Source: Prevotella sp.
GTDB taxonomy: Bacteria > Bacteroidota > Bacteroidia > Bacteroidales > Bacteroidaceae
Direction of reading: 5' to 3'
Length of the DNA: 37,942 nucleotides
Assembly (NCBI GenBank): GCA_022511045.1
Contig: JAFLSF010000019.1
Coordinates: 1-37,942 of the forward strand
Shown: positions 6,549 through 16,313 of the stretch, piece by piece
How positions within the stretch are numbered: position 1 is the stretch's first letter
How the letters are laid out: each line of letters starts with the position of its first letter
Translations under genes and position numbers: made by a program
The notes under the pieces: generated by a model
What the model was told of the DNA's origin: nothing
What the model saw: the letters and a program-made list of their open reading frames with translations, nothing else
Database searches by the model: none

Positions 6549-7529
6549 TCAATAGTTTCGTAGAACAACGTAATCAACATAGGCCGTCAGAGCATCTCTG
6601 ATGGCCTTTTCTTTTACGTCATGCTCAATAAAACTTTTACATTGCAGACTTAGCTCAGCCATCTTTTGCTCAGCATACTCAATGCCTCCTTGCTGTTTCG
6701 TAAACTCAACCAAAGCAGCGATTTCATCCATATTGATAGTTCTGGCTTTCACTTTACGCGCTAAAATCTGCATGGACTCAGAGTGATTACAACTTAGCGC
6801 GTAAATGACTGGAAGCGTTAGTTTTCCCTCCGCCATATCATTACCTGTCGGCTTTCCTATTTCTTTGGAATCAAAATAATCGAAGATGTCGTCGCGAATT
6901 TGGAACATGATACCCAGTTGTTGTCCAAAGCGTCTAGCACGCTCTACTTGTTCATTATTAGCTCCTGCCGATAAAGCACCAATGGCTGCGCACGCCTCAA
7001 AAAGCGCTGCTGTCTTTTGCTGGATTACTTGATAATAAACGTCCTCTCTCAGTTCCTGACACTGGATATTAGATAACTGGAGAATCTCACCAGCCGCTAA
7101 TGTTCTACCTAATTCCGACAGACCTTGCACAATTTGCGGATTATTCGTGTATGATACATGTAAAAGAGATGTAGAGAGAATATAATCACCTACAAGTACT
7201 GCCACCTTATTATTAAATGACGCATTTACAGAGGCCTGCCCACGACGCTCATAACTTTCGTCCACTACATCATCGTGAACAAGAGAAGCAGTATGTAACA
7301 ATTCAAGACTCACGGCCGAATGTTGCGTCACCTCAGAAACTTCACCATAACACCTCGCTATCAGAAATGTCAAAATTGGACGCATTCGTTTGCCTCCACG
7401 CTGACGGATATGTTTTAAAACAGACTCCAACATACTATTAGATTCACAGGTCAAAGCCTGCTCAAATAATACGATGAAATCGTCCAAATTCCTCGCTATC
7501 GGCTGTTTAATGATGTTTAAATAATCCAT
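6549..7529 (-). CDS. Long-chain trans-polyprenyl diphosphate synthase
   Basis: This 326-aa isoprenyl synthase condenses isopentenyl diphosphate onto an allylic primer, most plausibly to build the menaquinone side chain in this anaerobe. Visible motifs are GGKRMRP (45-51), the first Asp-rich motif DDVVD (86-90), an RRG after it, and the second Asp-rich motif DDIFD (213-217). The fifth residue before the first Asp-rich motif is alanine (A81). A small residue there is usual in long-chain enzymes, so an octaprenyl- or heptaprenyl-type product is more likely than farnesyl or geranylgeranyl. The gene stands alone: divergent from polA and convergent with deoC at a 1-bp gap. Confidence 0.9.
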   Translation of the reverse strand: MDYLNIIKQPIARNLDDFIVLFEQALTCESNSMLESVLKHIRQRGGKRMRPILTFLIARCYGEVSEVTQHSAVSLELLHTASLVHDDVVDESYERRGQASVNASFNNKVAVLVGDYILSTSLLHVSYTNNPQIVQGLSELGRTLAAGEILQLSNIQCQELREDVYYQVIQQKTAALFEACAAIGALSAGANNEQVERARRFGQQLGIMFQIRDDIFDYFDSKEIGKPTGNDMAEGKLTLPVIYALSCNHSESMQILARKVKARTINMDEIAALVEFTKQQGGIEYAEQKMAELSLQCKSFIEHDVKEKAIRDALTAYVDYVVLRNY

Positions 7530-7548
7530 GCGCTTCCGAATTTTCGTA

Positions 7549-7556
7549 CAAAAGTA
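7549..7556 (-). promoter_or_regulatory. Possible -7 box for the polyprenyl synthase gene
   Basis: On the minus strand the bases read TACTTTTG, fitting TAnnTTTG, 19 bp upstream of the ATG at 7529. No TTTG is visible at the expected -33 distance, so support is partial. Confidence 0.4.
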
Positions 7557-7618
7557 GCGAAAATAATTGGATAGTAATGTTTTTTTATGTAATTTTACGC
7601 GGAAAATTTAATTTGCTT

Positions 7619-10384
7619 ATGGAGAAACTCTTCCTTTTAGATGCTTACGCTCTAATTTATCGCTCGTATTATGCCTTCATTAAAAATCCTCGAATAAACT
7701 CAAAAGGACTTAATACCAGCGCTATCATGGGATTCCTAAATACCCTTCAAGAGGTATTGACCAAGGAACAACCTACTCATATCGGTGTTGCTTTCGACCC
7801 TCATGGACCGACATTTCGCAGTGAAGCCTACCCCGCTTATAAGGCACAACGTGAGGCAACCCCAGAGGATATTCGCCAATCTATCCCTATCATTAAAGAT
7901 TTACTTAGGGCATACAATATTGCTATCCTGCAAGTTGACGGATATGAAGCGGATGATATCATAGGCACGTTAGCCACAAGAGCTAGTGAGAAAGGTATTG
8001 AGACCTATATGCTAACGCCTGATAAAGACTACGGTCAGTTAGTACGCCCTAATATTTTTATTTATCGTCCTCGTCACGGTGGCGGTTATGAAACGTTAGG
8101 ACCAAAGGAGGTAAAGCAAAAATATTCCATTCCATCGACTGAAGCAATCATCGACCTACTTGCCTTAATGGGCGACTCGGCCGATAATTTTCCTGGGTGT
8201 CCTGGTGTAGGTGAGAAGACAGCCGTCAAACTGATTAACGAATTTGGCACAGTAGAGAATCTGTTGGAGCATACTGCTGATATCAAAGGTGCTTTGCGTA
8301 CTAAAGTGGAAACCCACGTAGAGGATATTCGTATGTCGAAGTTCCTCGCTACTATCAAAACTGATGTTCCTATTGATTTAGATATAGAAACATTGGAAAT
8401 TAAAGAGCCAAACGAAACTAAACTCTCCAAATTATTAGAAGAACTGGAGTTCAAAAGCTTGGCTAACAAGATTCTTAAAAAACCTAAAGTAACGCAAAAA
8501 CCTGCTAACGCACAACTCAGTCTCTTTGCAGAATTTGCGACCGAAGGGACAGATGCTTCAGAATTCTTGAGTTTTGAGAGCCTAAAAACAGTACCTCATG
8601 AATATAAACTCATTGATAATGAAGAGGATTGTAGGAAATTAAATGACTTTTTTAGGACAAAAGATTTTCTCGTTCTAGATACGGAAACCACCAGTACATC
8701 ATCAATCAATGCCGAATTGGTGGGCTTGAGCTTTTCTGTTCAAGAACATGAGGCCTATTATGTCCCTATCCCACCCCAACGTGATGAGGCACAAAAAATA
8801 GTAGATATATTTCGCTCTGTCTATGAGGATGAACGCATCATGAAGATAGGTCAGAACTTAAAATATGATCTTGAAGTGTTACGAAACTACGGCATCGAAC
8901 TGAAAGGACAAATGTGGGACACCATGATAGCGCACTATCTCATCCAACCAGAATTGCGTCACAATATGGATTATATGGCAGAGGTGTACCTGCACTATCA
9001 AACTATTCACATTGACGAACTCATCGGACCACGCGGAAAGAACCAGCGCAACATGAGAGACCTCGCACCAGAGCAAGTTTATGAATATGCCTGTGAAGAT
9101 GCCGACATCACGCTTCAACTTAAAAATAAATTGGAACCAGAGCTGAAGAAGCACAATTGCGAAGACCTCTTTTATAATATAGAGATGCCACTAATGCCTG
9201 TATTAGCAGAGATGGAAATGAACGGTGTACGGATAGATACCCAATCGTTGGCAGAAACCAGCAAGCTATTAACCCAACGTATGGTGGAAATCGAGCAGCG
9301 CATCTATGAATTAGCAGGTGAGCAGTTCAATATTGCATCTCCAAAGCAAGTAGGCGATATTCTGTTTGGCAAATTACATGTTGTAGAAAAAGCCAAGAAA
9401 ACAAAGACGGGACAATATGTTACCAGCGAGGAAGTCTTGCAACAATTACGCCACAAACACGAAATTATAGGTCACATTCTCAATCATCGTGGCTTGAAGA
9501 AATTATTGGGCACTTACGTTGATACCCTACCAAAATTGATAAACCCACATACAGGTCATATCCATACATCATTCAATCAAACAGTAACAGCAACTGGCCG
9601 TCTTTCCAGCAGCGACCCTAACTTACAAAATATACCTGTTCGTGGTGAAGACGGCAAAGAGATTAGGAAAGCTTTTATTCCAGAACCAGGCTGTCTGTTT
9701 TTCTCTGCTGACTATAGTCAGATAGAATTACGTGTTATGGCCCATCTGTCTGGTGATGAAAATATGATAGAAGTATTCCGCGAGGGTAAGGATTTGCATG
9801 CTGCCACAGCAGCCAATATCTATAAGAAAACTATTGACGAAGTGACCCGCGACGAGCGTACCAAATCGAAACGTGCCAACTTCGGTATTATCTATGGCAT
9901 CACTGTTTTTGGTCTGGCCGAGCGTTTGGATATTCCTCGTGACGAAGCTAAGATGCTCATTGATGGTTATTTCCAAACATTTCCACAAGTTCGCGACTAT
10001 ATGGAAGAATCAAAGGAAACAGCCCGTCAGCAAGGTTACGTCACTACCCTATTTGGACGCCGTCGCTACCTTCCTGATATAAATTCCCAGAACGCTACCG
10101 TTCGCGGCTTTGCCGAACGTAATGCTATAAATGCTCCCATACAAGGCACTGCTGCCGATATTATTAAAGTAGCAATGATACGTATCTATCAACGCTTTAA
10201 GAGGGAAAACATACGGTCTAAGATGATTCTGCAAGTACACGACGAACTGAACTTTAGCGTTTTACCTGAGGAAAAAGAACAAGTGGAACGCATCGTGATT
10301 GAGGAGATGCAAAACGCAATTCAACTAAAAGTGCCCCTTTTAGCCGATTCTGGGTTTGGAAATAATTGGTTGGAAGCACACTAA
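7619..10384 (+). CDS. polA: DNA polymerase I
   Basis: PolA fills gaps during repair and removes RNA primers from Okazaki fragments. The 921-aa protein from ATG 7619 has all three domains. The 5'-3' exonuclease comes first (KLFLLDAYALIYRSYYAF at the start, GYEADDIIGTLA, GDSADNFPGCPGVGEKTA). The 3'-5' proofreading domain follows, with DTETT (Asp about 354), NLKYDLEVL and YACEDADIT, so its catalytic acidic residues look intact. The polymerase domain has motif A SADYSQIELR (Asp about 698), the RAxNFGIIYG motif B region, and motif C QVHDEL (Asp about 875). An upstream ATG at 7577 would add 14 residues, but MEKLFLLDAY fits the family start. The Gfo/Idh/MocA gene follows on the same strand after 70 bp. 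Confidence 0.97.
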   Translation: MEKLFLLDAYALIYRSYYAFIKNPRINSKGLNTSAIMGFLNTLQEVLTKEQPTHIGVAFDPHGPTFRSEAYPAYKAQREATPEDIRQSIPIIKDLLRAYNIAILQVDGYEADDIIGTLATRASEKGIETYMLTPDKDYGQLVRPNIFIYRPRHGGGYETLGPKEVKQKYSIPSTEAIIDLLALMGDSADNFPGCPGVGEKTAVKLINEFGTVENLLEHTADIKGALRTKVETHVEDIRMSKFLATIKTDVPIDLDIETLEIKEPNETKLSKLLEELEFKSLANKILKKPKVTQKPANAQLSLFAEFATEGTDASEFLSFESLKTVPHEYKLIDNEEDCRKLNDFFRTKDFLVLDTETTSTSSINAELVGLSFSVQEHEAYYVPIPPQRDEAQKIVDIFRSVYEDERIMKIGQNLKYDLEVLRNYGIELKGQMWDTMIAHYLIQPELRHNMDYMAEVYLHYQTIHIDELIGPRGKNQRNMRDLAPEQVYEYACEDADITLQLKNKLEPELKKHNCEDLFYNIEMPLMPVLAEMEMNGVRIDTQSLAETSKLLTQRMVEIEQRIYELAGEQFNIASPKQVGDILFGKLHVVEKAKKTKTGQYVTSEEVLQQLRHKHEIIGHILNHRGLKKLLGTYVDTLPKLINPHTGHIHTSFNQTVTATGRLSSSDPNLQNIPVRGEDGKEIRKAFIPEPGCLFFSADYSQIELRVMAHLSGDENMIEVFREGKDLHAATAANIYKKTIDEVTRDERTKSKRANFGIIYGITVFGLAERLDIPRDEAKMLIDGYFQTFPQVRDYMEESKETARQQGYVTTLFGRRRYLPDINSQNATVRGFAERNAINAPIQGTAADIIKVAMIRIYQRFKRENIRSKMILQVHDELNFSVLPEEKEQVERIVIEEMQNAIQLKVPLLADSGFGNNWLEAH

Positions 10385-10454
10385 TTCTCCCCATTCTACG
10401 TTAATTATTAGATATAAATAGCTATTACAAATACAAACTAAACAACACTGCACA

Positions 10455-11552
10455 ATGAAAAAGCTTGGTATTGGAATTTTAGGATTAGGTGAGGGCCGCA
10501 GCACCATGTCTGCGGCCCTACAAAGCAATTATTACGAACTTATCACCATTTGCGACCGCAATGAAGATTTATGTCGCCAAAGGGCAGAAGAGTTTAATTT
10601 CCATCATTACACCACTGAATATCAGGACATGTTAAATGATTCGCGTATAGACGTCATTGGTGTCTATACCCCTGACCACCTCCATGCCCTACACGTTAAA
10701 CAAGCACTCTCAGCAGGCAAACATGTTGTATGTGCCAAACCATTCTTGGATTCATTAGCTGAAGCTCGAGAGTTGCTTAACCTCAGCCTGCAGACTGACC
10801 GCCGCGTACTTATCGGTCAGAGTTCACGTTTCTTCGAGCCCATGAAGCAGCAGCGAAAGGATTTCGAGGCTGGCGAGATAGGAGAACTCATCACAATCGA
10901 AGGCTTCTATAATGCTGACCAGCGCTGGTTTTTAGCCAAACCCTGGTCATTGCAGAAAGAGTTTAAGTGGCTTTATGGCGGTTTGAGCCACCCTGTCGAT
11001 TTCATACGGTGGTATCTGCCTGATATTGAAGAAGTAATGGGTTACGGTATGCTCAGTTCCAACGGTCTGAAAGGCGGTTTGAAGAATGAAGACACCATGC
11101 ACTTTATTTTCAAATCAAGAGATGGTCGCATCGCTCGTGTCAGCGGTTGCTATACAGGACCCGTCCAGCCTGTGATTCGTGAAAGTGAAATCAGTTGTAT
11201 TCTTCGTGGTACAGAAGGTTGTAGTCAGGCCGATTACATGGACCTACGCTATGCCATTACTGACCGCAATGGTGAGGAGCGCATGCTGACTTGGGAGCGT
11301 AAACTCAAGCATTTCTTCCGCTTTGAGGGTAAGAGTCATCATGCTGGTGAATACCAAAACTATTTGGACTATTTCGCTTTGTCCATCAACAACAATACAC
11401 CAGCCTATCCTGACCTCAAAGAGGGCATTGGAACAGTAGCCGTCTTGATAGCTATGGACGAATCCCTCCGTACAGGCCAACCAGTAAAAATAGATGATAT
11501 TTTAGCGCGCAATGGTTTAAACAGAGAAGAACTATTGCCGACAAATAAGTAA
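10455..11552 (+). CDS. Gfo/Idh/MocA family oxidoreductase
   Basis: This 365-aa protein has an N-terminal Rossmann fold (KLGIGILGLGEGRS, with the glycine motif at about 10-15) and the VYTPDHLHALHV segment typical of the family. The motif that is usually EKP appears here as AKP (VVCAKPFLDS); the lysine thought to assist catalysis is kept. The C-terminal half has the expected dimerisation and substrate segment (WLYGGLSHPVDFIRWY, then a HHAGEYQNYLDYF tract). Members use NAD(P) to oxidise or reduce sugars, inositols or amino-sugars; the substrate here cannot be inferred. It lies between polA and ychF, with a strong hairpin just after it, so it may end a polA-led transcript. Confidence 0.85.
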   Translation: MKKLGIGILGLGEGRSTMSAALQSNYYELITICDRNEDLCRQRAEEFNFHHYTTEYQDMLNDSRIDVIGVYTPDHLHALHVKQALSAGKHVVCAKPFLDSLAEARELLNLSLQTDRRVLIGQSSRFFEPMKQQRKDFEAGEIGELITIEGFYNADQRWFLAKPWSLQKEFKWLYGGLSHPVDFIRWYLPDIEEVMGYGMLSSNGLKGGLKNEDTMHFIFKSRDGRIARVSGCYTGPVQPVIRESEISCILRGTEGCSQADYMDLRYAITDRNGEERMLTWERKLKHFFRFEGKSHHAGEYQNYLDYFALSINNNTPAYPDLKEGIGTVAVLIAMDESLRTGQPVKIDDILARNGLNREELLPTNK

Positions 11553-11574
11553 ACACATATTTCTCCTTTAATAC

Positions 11575-11619
11575 ATATAAGTTATGCGTGAATTCGATGA
11601 ACTCACGCATAACTTATAT
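11575..11619. terminator. Strong 17-bp hairpin between the oxidoreductase gene and ychF
   Basis: Bases 11575-11591 and 11603-11619 are perfect reverse complements (ATATAAGTTATGCGTGA on the left arm) around an 11-base loop. The arms end in A/T-rich sequence, but no clean T-run follows on either strand. It sits directly before the ychF promoter, so termination of the upstream transcript is the simplest reading. Confidence 0.6.
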
Positions 11620-11626
11620 ACGAAAA

Positions 11627-11658
11627 TTTGGTGAATTGCTTAAATTACACTACCTTTG
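11627..11658 (+). promoter_or_regulatory. ychF promoter (Bacteroidetes type)
   Basis: TTTG at 11627-11630 and TACCTTTG at 11651-11658 are exactly 20 bp apart. The leader to the ATG at 11688 would be about 25 nt. Confidence 0.82.
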
Positions 11659-11687
11659 CACCCAATTTAATACGTTAACGATAAGAC

Positions 11688-12788
11688 ATGTCATTGAAAT
11701 GTGGTATTGTAGGATTGCCTAACGTAGGCAAATCCACCTTGTTTAACTGCCTATCAAGTGCTAAGGCCCAGGCAGCTAATTTTCCTTTCTGTACTATAGA
11801 GCCTAATGTAGGTGTCATCACCGTTCCTGACGAGCGATTGACGAAACTTGCCGAACTGGTACATCCAGGGCGTATTGTACCAGCAACTTGTGAGATAGTT
11901 GATATTGCAGGCCTTGTCAAAGGTGCTTCTAAAGGAGAAGGACTGGGTAATAAATTCCTCGGAAATATTCGCGAGACAGATGCCATTATCCATGTACTAC
12001 GTTGCTTCGAGGATGAAAACATCACCCATGTCGATGGTACAATAAACCCCATCCGTGATAAAGAAATCATTGATACCGAACTGCAACTAAAGGACCTCGA
12101 AACCATTGACTTGCGGCTGGCCAAGACAGAGAAGGCAGCCGCTGCTGGCAATAAGGATGCTAAGGTGGAAGTCAGCGTACTAAAGGCTTATAAAGCTGTA
12201 TTGGAGCAAGGTAAGAATGCCCGTATCGTAGAGTTCGAGAGCAAAGAGGAACAAGATTGTGCCCGCAACCTGTTTCTTCTGACAGCCAAGCCAGTGTTAT
12301 ATGTATGCAACGTAAGTGAGGGCGAGGCAAAGATTGGCAATGCATTGACGCAAAAAATAGAGGTTTTAGCTAAGGAAGAAGGAGCTGAGTCAATGGTCAT
12401 TGCTGCCAAAACAGAAGAGGATATTGCCGAGTTAGAGTCGTATGAAGACAAACAGTTATTCCTCGAGGAGTTAGGTTTGGAAGAAAGCGGTGTTAATCGC
12501 CTCATCAAGAAAGCCTATGCCCTGCTAAACCTCGAGACTTTTATCACTGCTGGCGAAATGGAAGTAAAAGCGTGGACCTATAAAAGAGGATGGAAAGCCC
12601 CGCAATGTGCAGGTGTTATCCACACTGACTTCGAGAAAGGCTTTATCCGTGCCGAGGTCATCAAATACGACGATTACCTCCAATATGGCTCAGAGGCTGC
12701 CGTCCGCGAGGCTGGCAAGATGGGCATAGAGGGTAAAGACTATATTGTACAGGATGGCGACATCATGCACTTTAGATTTAATGTCTAA
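11688..12788 (+). CDS. ychF: Redox-regulated ATPase/GTPase YchF (Obg-like)
   Basis: YchF is a conserved P-loop protein of the Obg/OLA1 group that binds ribosomes and prefers ATP; it has been linked to stress responses. The 366-aa protein has the P-loop GLPNVGKST (9-17), the ANFPFCTIEPNVG switch region, DIAGLVKGASKGEGLGNKFL (G3 and beyond), and a C-terminal TGS-like domain ending in DYIVQDGDIMHFRFNV. Length and motifs are fully typical. It has its own promoter and is followed by lgt after 47 bp on the same strand. Confidence 0.96.
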   Translation: MSLKCGIVGLPNVGKSTLFNCLSSAKAQAANFPFCTIEPNVGVITVPDERLTKLAELVHPGRIVPATCEIVDIAGLVKGASKGEGLGNKFLGNIRETDAIIHVLRCFEDENITHVDGTINPIRDKEIIDTELQLKDLETIDLRLAKTEKAAAAGNKDAKVEVSVLKAYKAVLEQGKNARIVEFESKEEQDCARNLFLLTAKPVLYVCNVSEGEAKIGNALTQKIEVLAKEEGAESMVIAAKTEEDIAELESYEDKQLFLEELGLEESGVNRLIKKAYALLNLETFITAGEMEVKAWTYKRGWKAPQCAGVIHTDFEKGFIRAEVIKYDDYLQYGSEAAVREAGKMGIEGKDYIVQDGDIMHFRFNV

Positions 12789-12835
12789 TCAATAGTTCAG
12801 AACCTACCAAACGCTTTGAAGCATAATCTGCAATT

Positions 12836-13663
12836 ATGAACTCTTTATTATACATTACGTGGAATCCCAGCCTTACTGTCGGTCCTTTCCGCTGGTACTC
12901 CTTGTGTTGGCTGATAGGTCTGGCATTGGCCTATTTTGTTGTGAAGCGCTTGTATAAGGAACAACGTATCAAAGACGAACTATTCGACCCCCTTTTCATT
13001 TATTGTTTCATCGGCATACTGATAGGTGCGCGTTTGGGGCATTGTCTGTTCTATCAGCCCGACTACTTCCTCACCTCATGGCAAGGAGTCGTTGAAATGT
13101 TCCTGCCTATCCACATCTTTAGCGATGGCGACTGGACTTTCACAGGCTACGAGGGATTGGCTTCTCACGGCGGTACCCTCGGTCTGATGATAGCTCTCTG
13201 GGTGTATGTCCGCCATACGAAGCTGAGCATCTGGCAAGTGCTCGATAATATTGCCATTGCCACAGGTATTACAGCCTGCTTTATCCGTTTGGGAAACTTG
13301 ATGAATTCTGAGATTATCGGACGCGTGACAGACGTTCCCTGGGCCTTTGTCTTCGAGCGTGTCGATATGCTTCCTCGTCACCCTGGCCAGTTATACGAAG
13401 CCATTGCCTACGCCATCCTGTTTGCCTTATTGTGGTATCTGCACAAGAGGATACCTCAAAAGATTGGTACTGGCTGGTATTTCGGTTTCTGCCTAACATA
13501 CATTTTCACTTTCCGCTTCTTCATCGAATACACAAAAGAAGTTCAAGAAGCCTTTGAAGCCTCTCTCCCACTCGACATGGGACAACTCCTCAGTATTCCG
13601 TTTATCCTATTAGGCGTGTGGTGCATGGTAAAAGCCATTACTTCCCCGACACGATTTTCTTGA
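12836..13663 (+). CDS. lgt: Prolipoprotein diacylglyceryl transferase
   Basis: Lgt moves a diacylglyceryl group from phosphatidylglycerol to the lipobox cysteine of prolipoproteins, the first step of lipoprotein maturation in the inner membrane. The 275-aa protein is polytopic. It shows [20 protein letters not shown] with His about 111, the family signature [13 protein letters not shown] starting at about Arg151, and RHPGQLYEA. Its last 26 bp overlap the 3' end of the convergent mutS gene, so each transcript must run into the other unless stopped inside the coding sequence. Confidence 0.95.
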   Translation: MNSLLYITWNPSLTVGPFRWYSLCWLIGLALAYFVVKRLYKEQRIKDELFDPLFIYCFIGILIGARLGHCLFYQPDYFLTSWQGVVEMFLPIHIFSDGDWTFTGYEGLASHGGTLGLMIALWVYVRHTKLSIWQVLDNIAIATGITACFIRLGNLMNSEIIGRVTDVPWAFVFERVDMLPRHPGQLYEAIAYAILFALLWYLHKRIPQKIGTGWYFGFCLTYIFTFRFFIEYTKEVQEAFEASLPLDMGQLLSIPFILLGVWCMVKAITSPTRFS

Positions 13664-16313
13664 TGTCGTTGAGCTTGTTGAGAGCCTCAAGGGGCGTGAG
13701 GTTGTTCACGTCAAGGCCTAATATCTCGTCACGCACTTGACAGAGTACAGGGTCATCCAGTTGGAAGAAACTTAATTGCATTCCCTCACGACTCTGTGCT
13801 ATCTCTGCTGTCGGCTTGCCTACGGTGCCAGCCTGTGTCTTCTCGCCTTGCGAACGGCCTACAGACGAAGACTCACTCTCTAACTGCTTTAGAATAACAT
13901 TAGCACGCTTGACAATACTCTTAGGCATGCCCGCTATCTCGGCCACATGAATACCAAAGGAGTGCTCACTGCCACCTTTCTCCAACTTACGCAGGAAAAT
14001 AACCTTTCCGTCTACCTCTTTTACGCTGACGTTATAATTCTTGATGCGCGTAAAGTTCTTCTCCATCTCGTTCAGTTCGTGGTAGTGAGTGGCAAAAAGC
14101 GTACGTCCCTGTGCCTTAGGATGCTCGTGGAGGTATTCTACAATAGCCCACGCTATTGAGATACCGTCGTAAGTCGACGTACCGCGACCCAGCTCATCGA
14201 ACAATACCAAAGAACGTGGAGTCACATTATTTAAGATGTTTGAGGCCTCCGTCATCTCCACCATAAAGGTTGATTCCCCCAGTGAGATATTATCCGAGGC
14301 ACCCACACGAGTGAATATCTTGTCCACCAAGCCTATTCTTGCGCTTTCTGCAGGCACGAAACTACCTATCTGGGCCAACAGCACAATGAGAGCCGTTTGG
14401 CGCAATAGCGCCGACTTACCAGCCATATTTGGGCCCGTAATAATGACTATCTGCTGTCGCTCTTGGTCCAGCAGGATGTCGTTAGGCACATAACGTTCGC
14501 CAATAGGCAGTTGCTTCTCTATGACGGGATGCCGTCCTTGTCGAATATCAATAACGTCCGTTGCGTCAATCACAGGGCGCACATAACGGTTTTCCTCAGC
14601 CGTCTTTGCAGCACTGAGCAGACAATCTAGATAGGCAATAACGTTCGCATCCTGTTGTATCTGTGGAATAAATGCCTGTGCAGCCACAATGAGTTCATTA
14701 AACAGCCGTTGCTCCAAAGACAATATCTTCTCCTCGGCTCCTAAGATTTTCTCCTCATACTCCTTCAGTTCCTGCGTAATATAGCGCTCCGCCTGTGCCA
14801 GCGTTTGCTTACGCACCCACTCTTGTGGCACCTTGTCCTTATAGGTGTTACGCACCTCCAAGTAGTATCCAAACACATTGTTATAGCCAATCTTCAGCGA
14901 TTGAATACCCGTTTCTTGAGCCTCGCGTTCCTGTATCTGCAAAAGGTAGTCCTTGCCCGAGTAGGCAATATGGCGCAACTCGTCCAATTCGCTATTCACA
15001 CCCTCACGAATCACCCCACCCTTTTGTATCAACTGAGGCGGGTCGTTCTGTATTTCATGGCCGATGCGGTCACGAATCTCCTCGCACAACGACAGCCTTT
15101 CCCCTACCCTGCGCAACGACTCAGGGATGTCAGCATGCTCGGGTGCAAGACAAGCCTCCTTGATGGGAGCAATGGCTTCGAGAGCACGCTTCATCTGCAC
15201 CATCTCACGAGGCGACACGCGCCCTGTGGCTATCTTCGAAACGATACGCTCCAAGTCACCTATCTGCTGGAGTTGCTCGTCAATAGTTTGCCGAAAATCA
15301 GGGTTTCGGAAGAAGTAATCCACCACATCCAACCGTTCATTGATGGGCTTCTCGTCCTTCAACGGGAATACTAACCAGCGGCGCAACAGACGGCTACCCA
15401 TAGGCGATACGGTACGGTCTATCACGTCCAACAAACTCTTGCCACCATCTTGCATCGTACCTATGAGTTCCAAAGAGCGGATGGTAAACTTATCCAGACG
15501 GACATACTTCTCCTCCTCAATGCGGGAAAGTGCCGTAATGTGTGCTATCTGCGAGTGGAGCGTCTGCTCCAGATATTGAAGAATGGCACCCGCCGCAACG
15601 ATACCACTATGCAGATGGTCTACGCCAAAGCCTTTCAGCGACTTGACTTGGAAGTGCCTATAAAGTTTCTGCTGGGCTGTTTGCTCTGTGAATACCCAGT
15701 CGTCCATCTCAAAGGTACATTGTCGTGTGCCAAAATACCGCTCGAAGTCGTGGCGGCGCTCCCTGTTATAAAGCACCTCCTTAGGCTGAAAGCTACCTAA
15801 CAACTTCTCCACATAATCATAGCTCCCCTCTCCTACCAAGAACTCACCCGTAGAGATGTCAAGAAATGACACGCCACACGCCGTCTTTCCGAAATTGACA
15901 GAGGCCAAAAAGTTGTTCTCCTTATAGTTCAGTACGTTGTCGCTCATGGCCACGCCCGGCGTCACCAGCTCCGTAATACCCCGCTTGACGAGCTTCTTCG
16001 TCAGCTTAGGGTCCTCCAACTGGTCACAGATGGCCACACGCTTACCCGCACGGATAAGTTTAGGCAGATAGGTGTCCAACGCATGATGCGGAAATCCCGC
16101 CATCTCGTCACCCTTTACGCCTGCTCCGTTGTTCCTGTGGGTCAGCGTTATGCCTAATATCTGGGCGGCAATGACAGCATCGTCGCAATACGTCTCATAG
16201 AAGTCGCCACAACGGAACAAGAGCAGCGCCTCAGGGTGTTTCGCCTTGAGGTCGAAGAACTGCTTCATCATCGGAGTCAGTTCCTTACCGTCTTTCCGCA
16301 TCTGTTTGGCCAC
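13638..16313 (-). CDS. mutS: DNA mismatch repair protein MutS
   Basis: MutS recognises base mismatches and small loops and recruits MutL. The 891-aa protein carries the mismatch-reading motif GDFYETY (Phe38-x-Glu40), the connector and lever domains, Walker A GPNMAGKS (about 627), the STFMVEM segment, Walker [13 protein letters not shown] (about 704), and a C-terminal tail ending [14 protein letters not shown]. The longest reading begins with GTG at 16313, directly abutting the TAA of the upstream endonuclease gene. An ATG at 16301 is the alternative. Either way, translation is likely coupled to the upstream gene. It shares the minus-strand promoter at 17363-17394 with that gene. Confidence 0.95.
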   Translation of the reverse strand: MAKQMRKDGKELTPMMKQFFDLKAKHPEALLLFRCGDFYETYCDDAVIAAQILGITLTHRNNGAGVKGDEMAGFPHHALDTYLPKLIRAGKRVAICDQLEDPKLTKKLVKRGITELVTPGVAMSDNVLNYKENNFLASVNFGKTACGVSFLDISTGEFLVGEGSYDYVEKLLGSFQPKEVLYNRERRHDFERYFGTRQCTFEMDDWVFTEQTAQQKLYRHFQVKSLKGFGVDHLHSGIVAAGAILQYLEQTLHSQIAHITALSRIEEEKYVRLDKFTIRSLELIGTMQDGGKSLLDVIDRTVSPMGSRLLRRWLVFPLKDEKPINERLDVVDYFFRNPDFRQTIDEQLQQIGDLERIVSKIATGRVSPREMVQMKRALEAIAPIKEACLAPEHADIPESLRRVGERLSLCEEIRDRIGHEIQNDPPQLIQKGGVIREGVNSELDELRHIAYSGKDYLLQIQEREAQETGIQSLKIGYNNVFGYYLEVRNTYKDKVPQEWVRKQTLAQAERYITQELKEYEEKILGAEEKILSLEQRLFNELIVAAQAFIPQIQQDANVIAYLDCLLSAAKTAEENRYVRPVIDATDVIDIRQGRHPVIEKQLPIGERYVPNDILLDQERQQIVIITGPNMAGKSALLRQTALIVLLAQIGSFVPAESARIGLVDKIFTRVGASDNISLGESTFMVEMTEASNILNNVTPRSLVLFDELGRGTSTYDGISIAWAIVEYLHEHPKAQGRTLFATHYHELNEMEKNFTRIKNYNVSVKEVDGKVIFLRKLEKGGSEHSFGIHVAEIAGMPKSIVKRANVILKQLESESSSVGRSQGEKTQAGTVGKPTAEIAQSREGMQLSFFQLDDPVLCQVRDEILGLDVNNLTPLEALNKLNDIKKIVSGK

